Assembly: GCA_028565635.1 (NCBI GenBank)
Contig: JAOXYB010044315.1
Location: 1 to 12,533, forward strand
DNA length: 12,533 bases
DNA from: Phoronis ovalis
Taxonomy: Eukaryota > Phoronida > Phoronidae
Direction: 5' to 3'
This document shows, piece after piece, positions 9,382 to 12,533 of this stretch. The notes under the pieces are model-generated. The model was given only the letters and a program-made list of their open reading frames with translations. It did no database searches and was not told where the DNA came from. Each line of letters starts with the position of its first letter. Position 1 is the first letter of the stretch. The position numbers and the translations under genes were made by a program.

Positions 9382-10804
9382 CAAAGCAGCATTTTTTCAC
9401 ATTGTCATATCTACAATACTAATTCCTGTACTTGAAATTTGAGTAAACAGTATTAGAAAGAATATTCATAATGTATCAGATACACAAAATCTCCCACATA
9501 CAAATATTAAATTTTAAAATGGTTATTGCAAGTATCACCAAACTAAGAACATAAATATGAAACAATGTATTTATAGTGCTTGTAAAAAAATTATCAAAGT
9601 AAGTAACAAAATTTAATGTTGCTATAACTATAATATAATATTTTTTTTTAAATCATCAAGACTATTTTAGGGTAATATCTTTGGGCTTTTGTACAGAACA
9701 GCTAAAATTTAATGACATATCAAACAATCCCAGGGGTCCCACTCAACGGAAAACTGCCACACAGGTTTGTGAATTGGTTTTTGAAAAATCCCCCAAATGT
9801 ATTATCATTTTTAAATTTTAACCCTTTTTCAGACTAAGAGACATTAGACTATCCTTTTATCAGGGCTGTACTAGAATTAAAATACTCCGGTAAATGAATC
9901 ACCCTAAACACGTACAAATAATTAAATAAGGTACCCTTTTTGTATATTTGATCAAAAAAAGTAACCCTAATTGTAACGTTATGCTTTGTTTTTTAAAAAT
10001 AACACTTTTTACATATTTTTGTTCACAAACATGCGTACCATCCACTGCTTTGAGTCAGACCCCCAGGCAAACAATGCGTAAAGTAGCTCGACATGTGGTA
10101 AAATAATGTTCAAGTTGTTACACATATTTAACTGAATTGGGTTTAATTTTTATTTCTAGAGAACATTAGACACTTGTAAGAAATAATAATTAAAGCAGTT
10201 TTTGGTTGTTGAGTACATAATTGAGTTTATTTTCAAAAAAGTAAGTATAACGTCCTTCATTTTTGAAATAGAACCAAAACAGGACAGTTCTCCAAAAGTG
10301 TTCTGTTTGTTTTGTGTCACCTTAAACTGTAAAATGTTTGTCTTTTTTGATTTAAAAACTGCCGACTGTCAAGCACAATCTTAAAATATGATCTTAATAC
10401 CGTTGCAGCTGTTTTTGCAACTTATTTGTACACATTTTTTTGATACTCTAGCACGACCTTAGTTATTTTTGCACTTCCATTTGATGCTTTTATTTTAAAT
10501 AAATTTTAATATTAATCACAAACACCTTCAAATATAACCTTAAAATAATATCTTAAGACCAAATTATCATTGTTAAAAGAAGTGAATCAGTTATTTACTT
10601 AATTTGAAATATTTTTCACTGAAATGTTATAAGATCAAATGAACATTTACACCACTAAGATGTACAGTTTAATATTTTTTACTGTTATGATCATCATAGT
10701 ATTTTTGCAATTCTGTTTGTTTTCTGTATGCACAAATGTTTGTTTTGCACGTGTGGGTTGTATTTCTATAATTATAAAACTTGGAAAACAAGTTACAATG
10801 GCTT

Positions 10805-10820
10805 AATGATCATGATCATT
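10805..10820. repeat. 16-base perfect palindrome
   Basis: AATGATCATGATCATT equals its own reverse complement and is two overlapping TGATCA sites. It could bind a dimeric transcription factor or be chance; no gene lies beside it. Confidence 0.5.
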
Positions 10821-11527
10821 GAGGTAAATTCTAAAAATATACTGTATGCATTTTTGTGAAGTTATTTATACTGCTTCAAAATATGTGTATTGTTAAAAAA
10901 ATGTGACTAAGTGCAAGTAAGGTGCAAAGCATAACAAATAATAAACATGATGGATAATTATATTCTGAACTTGAAACACTTCAAGAGCAATGCCAAACAA
11001 TGCCCAATTTATGTTTAACCTGAATAGTTATACCTTTCAATACACCCTTTATGTATCAAAGGACAGTTAGTGTATCAGACTTGAGAAAACAGGACATTTT
11101 ACACCTTCACAAACTGTTCATCTAACCTTAATCACTGTGTAATCACAACTGAAATCCAAATTAGCGTGAATACATATACACAAAAATAACAAAAACAACG
11201 TGAAAACAATAGCATGTAACAACAGTATATGTACTACAGAGCACAGATGTTTAGTGACCTGCGGGAACAATGGAACCATTCACATTCAAGCAGACGCTGC
11301 AAAGAGTATTTACATTGTGTGTATATTATACTGTATATAATTTGCTACTATATCTCTACTGAATTCCTTGCTTTGTATTTAACTTCAGCAAGAACCTTAG
11401 TATATGCCTGGAAATGTATGTTACATTACACTTTAAAACAGAAACGTAATAATAGAATCATAATACAAACATTATTATATTTTATGCTTTCCATTAACCA
11501 CCTTGACAACTTCTGAAACAAACGTGA

Positions 11528-11595
11528 TCACATCTTTTTTGCCAATTTATTATGTTTCTGCATCATTTTGCAGGTTTTCTTATGGACTGGCCAAT
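11528..11595 (-). CDS. MYND gene last exon (final His and Cys ligands, stop)
   Basis: The acceptor is ATTTTCCAG (phase 1). The split codon gives Asp, followed by WPVHKKTCKMMQKHNKLAKKM and TGA. Trp, His and Cys complete the MYND consensus begun in the previous exon, which confirms the 331-base intron between them. Confidence 0.93.
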
Positions 11596-12334
11596 CTGGA
11601 AAATGTTTTGAGTAACAGTTAAAAGAAAACTTAATAGAACACAATCCTGTATAATATTTTATGGATATGATGATCCGTTGACATTGTATCTGCCGTAGCA
11701 TGGTTGTAGTATAGCAAATAAAAATCTACAAACAATAAAAATCTATTTTTTTACTTTCCTCACTGCATGTTTCTTTTTTATAAAATCTGATAATGTTTAA
11801 AAGGACTCTTTAAGGATAAAAAACATTTTAAAACAGCACTAATTAAATTTAGAATTCTTGTATATTCTAATGTAGAAATCTTATTAATTACCATAAAAAG
11901 TTAGTCTTAATTTTTTTTTAATCTACCTTTTTTCTGACATTCTGGTCCACAATAAAGTACATTTTTGCAGCCTGAACATGTTTGGAATATTTTTTGCAGG
12001 GTGTCTTCAGATAAACCACATGCTGGGCACATTCGCTGAGAAGAAGGTGTCTGCTCTGCACAAGGATGCAGAGGAGCAGAATTCTAGTAAAAAAAGACAA
12101 CAGAAGTTGATTGAAGAATATTTAGCAACTTAAAAAAATTGTTAGAGAAAGACTAATTCTAATATTGAACTTGCCTTTTTAGAAAACTTATTCATTTTCT
12201 TTTGAGTTCTAATCCGTGCCATTCCCTGAGTTAACATGTTCATGTGTTCCTTGGTTTGTTCTATTATACCAGTAGTATGTTGGCCACTGATAATAGTAGG
12301 CTTTTCATCTGTAGATGTCAGTATAATATCCTTC
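11528..12334 (-). CDS. MYND zinc-finger protein, last three coding exons, 5' end missing
   Basis: Three exons on the minus strand join in frame into about 127 residues ending at a TGA. The C-terminal half is a complete MYND finger. Its ligands are C-x2-C, C-x2-C, C-x3-C and H-x3-C, with the hallmark YCGPECQKKDWPVHKKTC. The protein ends 17 residues past the last ligand, in a basic tail. Upstream lies a polar, basic, helix-like stretch (EQTKEHMNMLTQGMARIRTQ) and a Ser/Pro linker. MYND fingers bind zinc and usually contact proline-rich partner peptides. The catalytic or repeat domains that would identify the family member lie right of the window, so I give no symbol. The 5' exon uses a GC donor, and the finger is split by a phase-1 intron after CQKK. 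Confidence 0.9.
11927..12083 (-). CDS. MYND gene exon y (first six zinc ligands)
   Basis: The acceptor is TTTTTTTACTAG (phase 0) and the donor AAAG|GTAGAT (phase 1). It encodes 52 residues: a Pro/Ser linker, CPAC, CSGCK and VLYCGPECQKK, with MYND cysteines at exon residues 19, 22, 36, 39, 45 and 49. The thirteen-residue gap between the first two cysteine pairs is on the long side for MYND. Confidence 0.93.
12169..12177 (-). other. GC-type 5' splice site (GC-AG intron)
   Basis: The minus strand reads AAG|GCAAGT, the classic GC-donor consensus, with the intron running to ACTAG at 12084-12087 (91 bases). The nearest GT, four bases on, would throw the MYND finger out of frame, so the GC site is the only nearby choice that keeps it. 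Confidence 0.75.
12175..12334 (-). CDS. MYND gene exon x (linker before the finger)
   Basis: The minus-strand acceptor is TTATGCTTGCAG. The donor is AAG|GCAAGT, a GC-type site. One base completes a codon from the upstream exon, then 53 codons follow (starting KDIILTSTDEKP, ending NKFSKK). The other two frames are closed by stops, so the frame is firm. Confidence 0.82.
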
Positions 12335-12461
12335 CTGCAAGCATAAACCCTATTTTAAATCACAGTAAACTATAACTGTCAGATTTGCTATACTTATGAT
12401 GCAGAAAACTTTCAGATGGAATTATATGCCAGTCTGAATCTATTTAATTACTGCACCTAAT
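12335..12461 (-). other. Intron of the MYND gene
   Basis: This sequence precedes the acceptor at 12335-12336 and shows no coding segment on the minus strand. The upstream exon must lie beyond the window. Confidence 0.65.
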
Positions 12462-12533
12462 TAGGGTTGCTCCTATAAGGGAGCAAGCCTATTGGTTTTG
12501 TACGATTTCTTTCTTCTTCTTCTTCTTTTTCTT
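12462..12533. repeat. Hairpin plus TTC-rich tract, possible edge of an interspersed repeat
   Basis: Two 12-base arms (TAGGGTTGCTCC at 12462-12473 and GGAGCAAGCCTA at 12480-12491) pair with one mismatch around a 6-base loop. About 14 bases later a pyrimidine tract of TTC units begins (12506) and runs off the window. The layout recalls the end of a short non-coding mobile element with a simple-repeat tail. It lies in the intron upstream of the MYND exons. Confidence 0.5.

Larger units (their letters stand above)
8884..11527. other. Long AT-rich stretch without a supported gene
   Basis: Both strands show only short open frames with no family features or consistent exon chains. The stretch should hold the 5' UTR and promoter of the 323-residue gene on its left and the 3' flank of the MYND gene on its right, but I cannot place either boundary. 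It contains a degenerate tandem duplication (9306-9381), a perfect palindrome (10805-10820) and a slightly less AT-rich patch near 10020-10100. Confidence 0.7.

Noticed and set aside
9651-9890. Exon-like pieces on plus: an open stretch at 9651-9830 and a segment at about 9833-9890 between CTTTTTCAG and GGTAAAT
   Set aside because: There is no start codon, and joining the plausible sites gives stops in the required phase. It could be a decayed relic, but I cannot support a gene.
11229-11516. Plus-strand 95-codon frame
   Set aside because: It lies just past the MYND gene on the opposite strand, has a low-complexity Tyr/Ile/Leu composition, and shows no domain.
11918-12100. Minus-strand 60-codon frame over the MYND exon
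   Set aside because: It is out of frame with the zinc finger; the true frame has all the cysteine ligands and matching splice phases.

Overview
The window looks like nuclear DNA from an animal, most likely an invertebrate. It is AT-rich, its genes are split by short spliceosomal introns (about 190-680 bases), and its clearest protein is the animal form of neutral ceramidase. I cannot name the species. There are no bacterial-style operons, ribosome-binding sites, CRISPR arrays, or tRNA or rRNA genes that I can see.

Layout. (1) 1-298 is intron or upstream flank. (2) 299-6941, plus strand: fifteen coding exons of a neutral ceramidase (ASAH2-like) that splice in frame into 678 residues ending at a stop. 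The 5' exons (signal anchor and first part of the catalytic domain) lie left of the window. (3) 6942-7911: the space between two convergent genes, holding the ceramidase 3' UTR and an AT-rich hairpin with poly(A) signals on both strands. (4) 7912-8883, minus strand: an intact, apparently intronless 323-residue reading frame of unknown function, lysine-rich with an acidic middle. (5) 8884-11527: about 2.6 kb with no gene I can support, containing a degenerate 42-base tandem duplication and a 16-base perfect palindrome. (6) 11528-12334, minus strand: the last three coding exons of a gene whose protein ends in a C-terminal MYND zinc finger. The finger is split by an intron, and the intron before it appears to be a GC-AG intron. 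(7) 12335-12533: intron of that gene, with a 12-base-arm hairpin followed by a TTC-rich tract that looks like the edge of an interspersed repeat.

The three genes show no obvious functional link. The ceramidase converges on the 323-residue gene; that gene and the MYND gene lie on the same strand. I found no new multi-gene system. The points most worth checking are the GC-AG intron with its split MYND finger, the unrecognised single-exon gene, the shared poly(A) hairpin, the basic C-terminal tail on the ceramidase, and a CTCF-type motif in a ceramidase intron.
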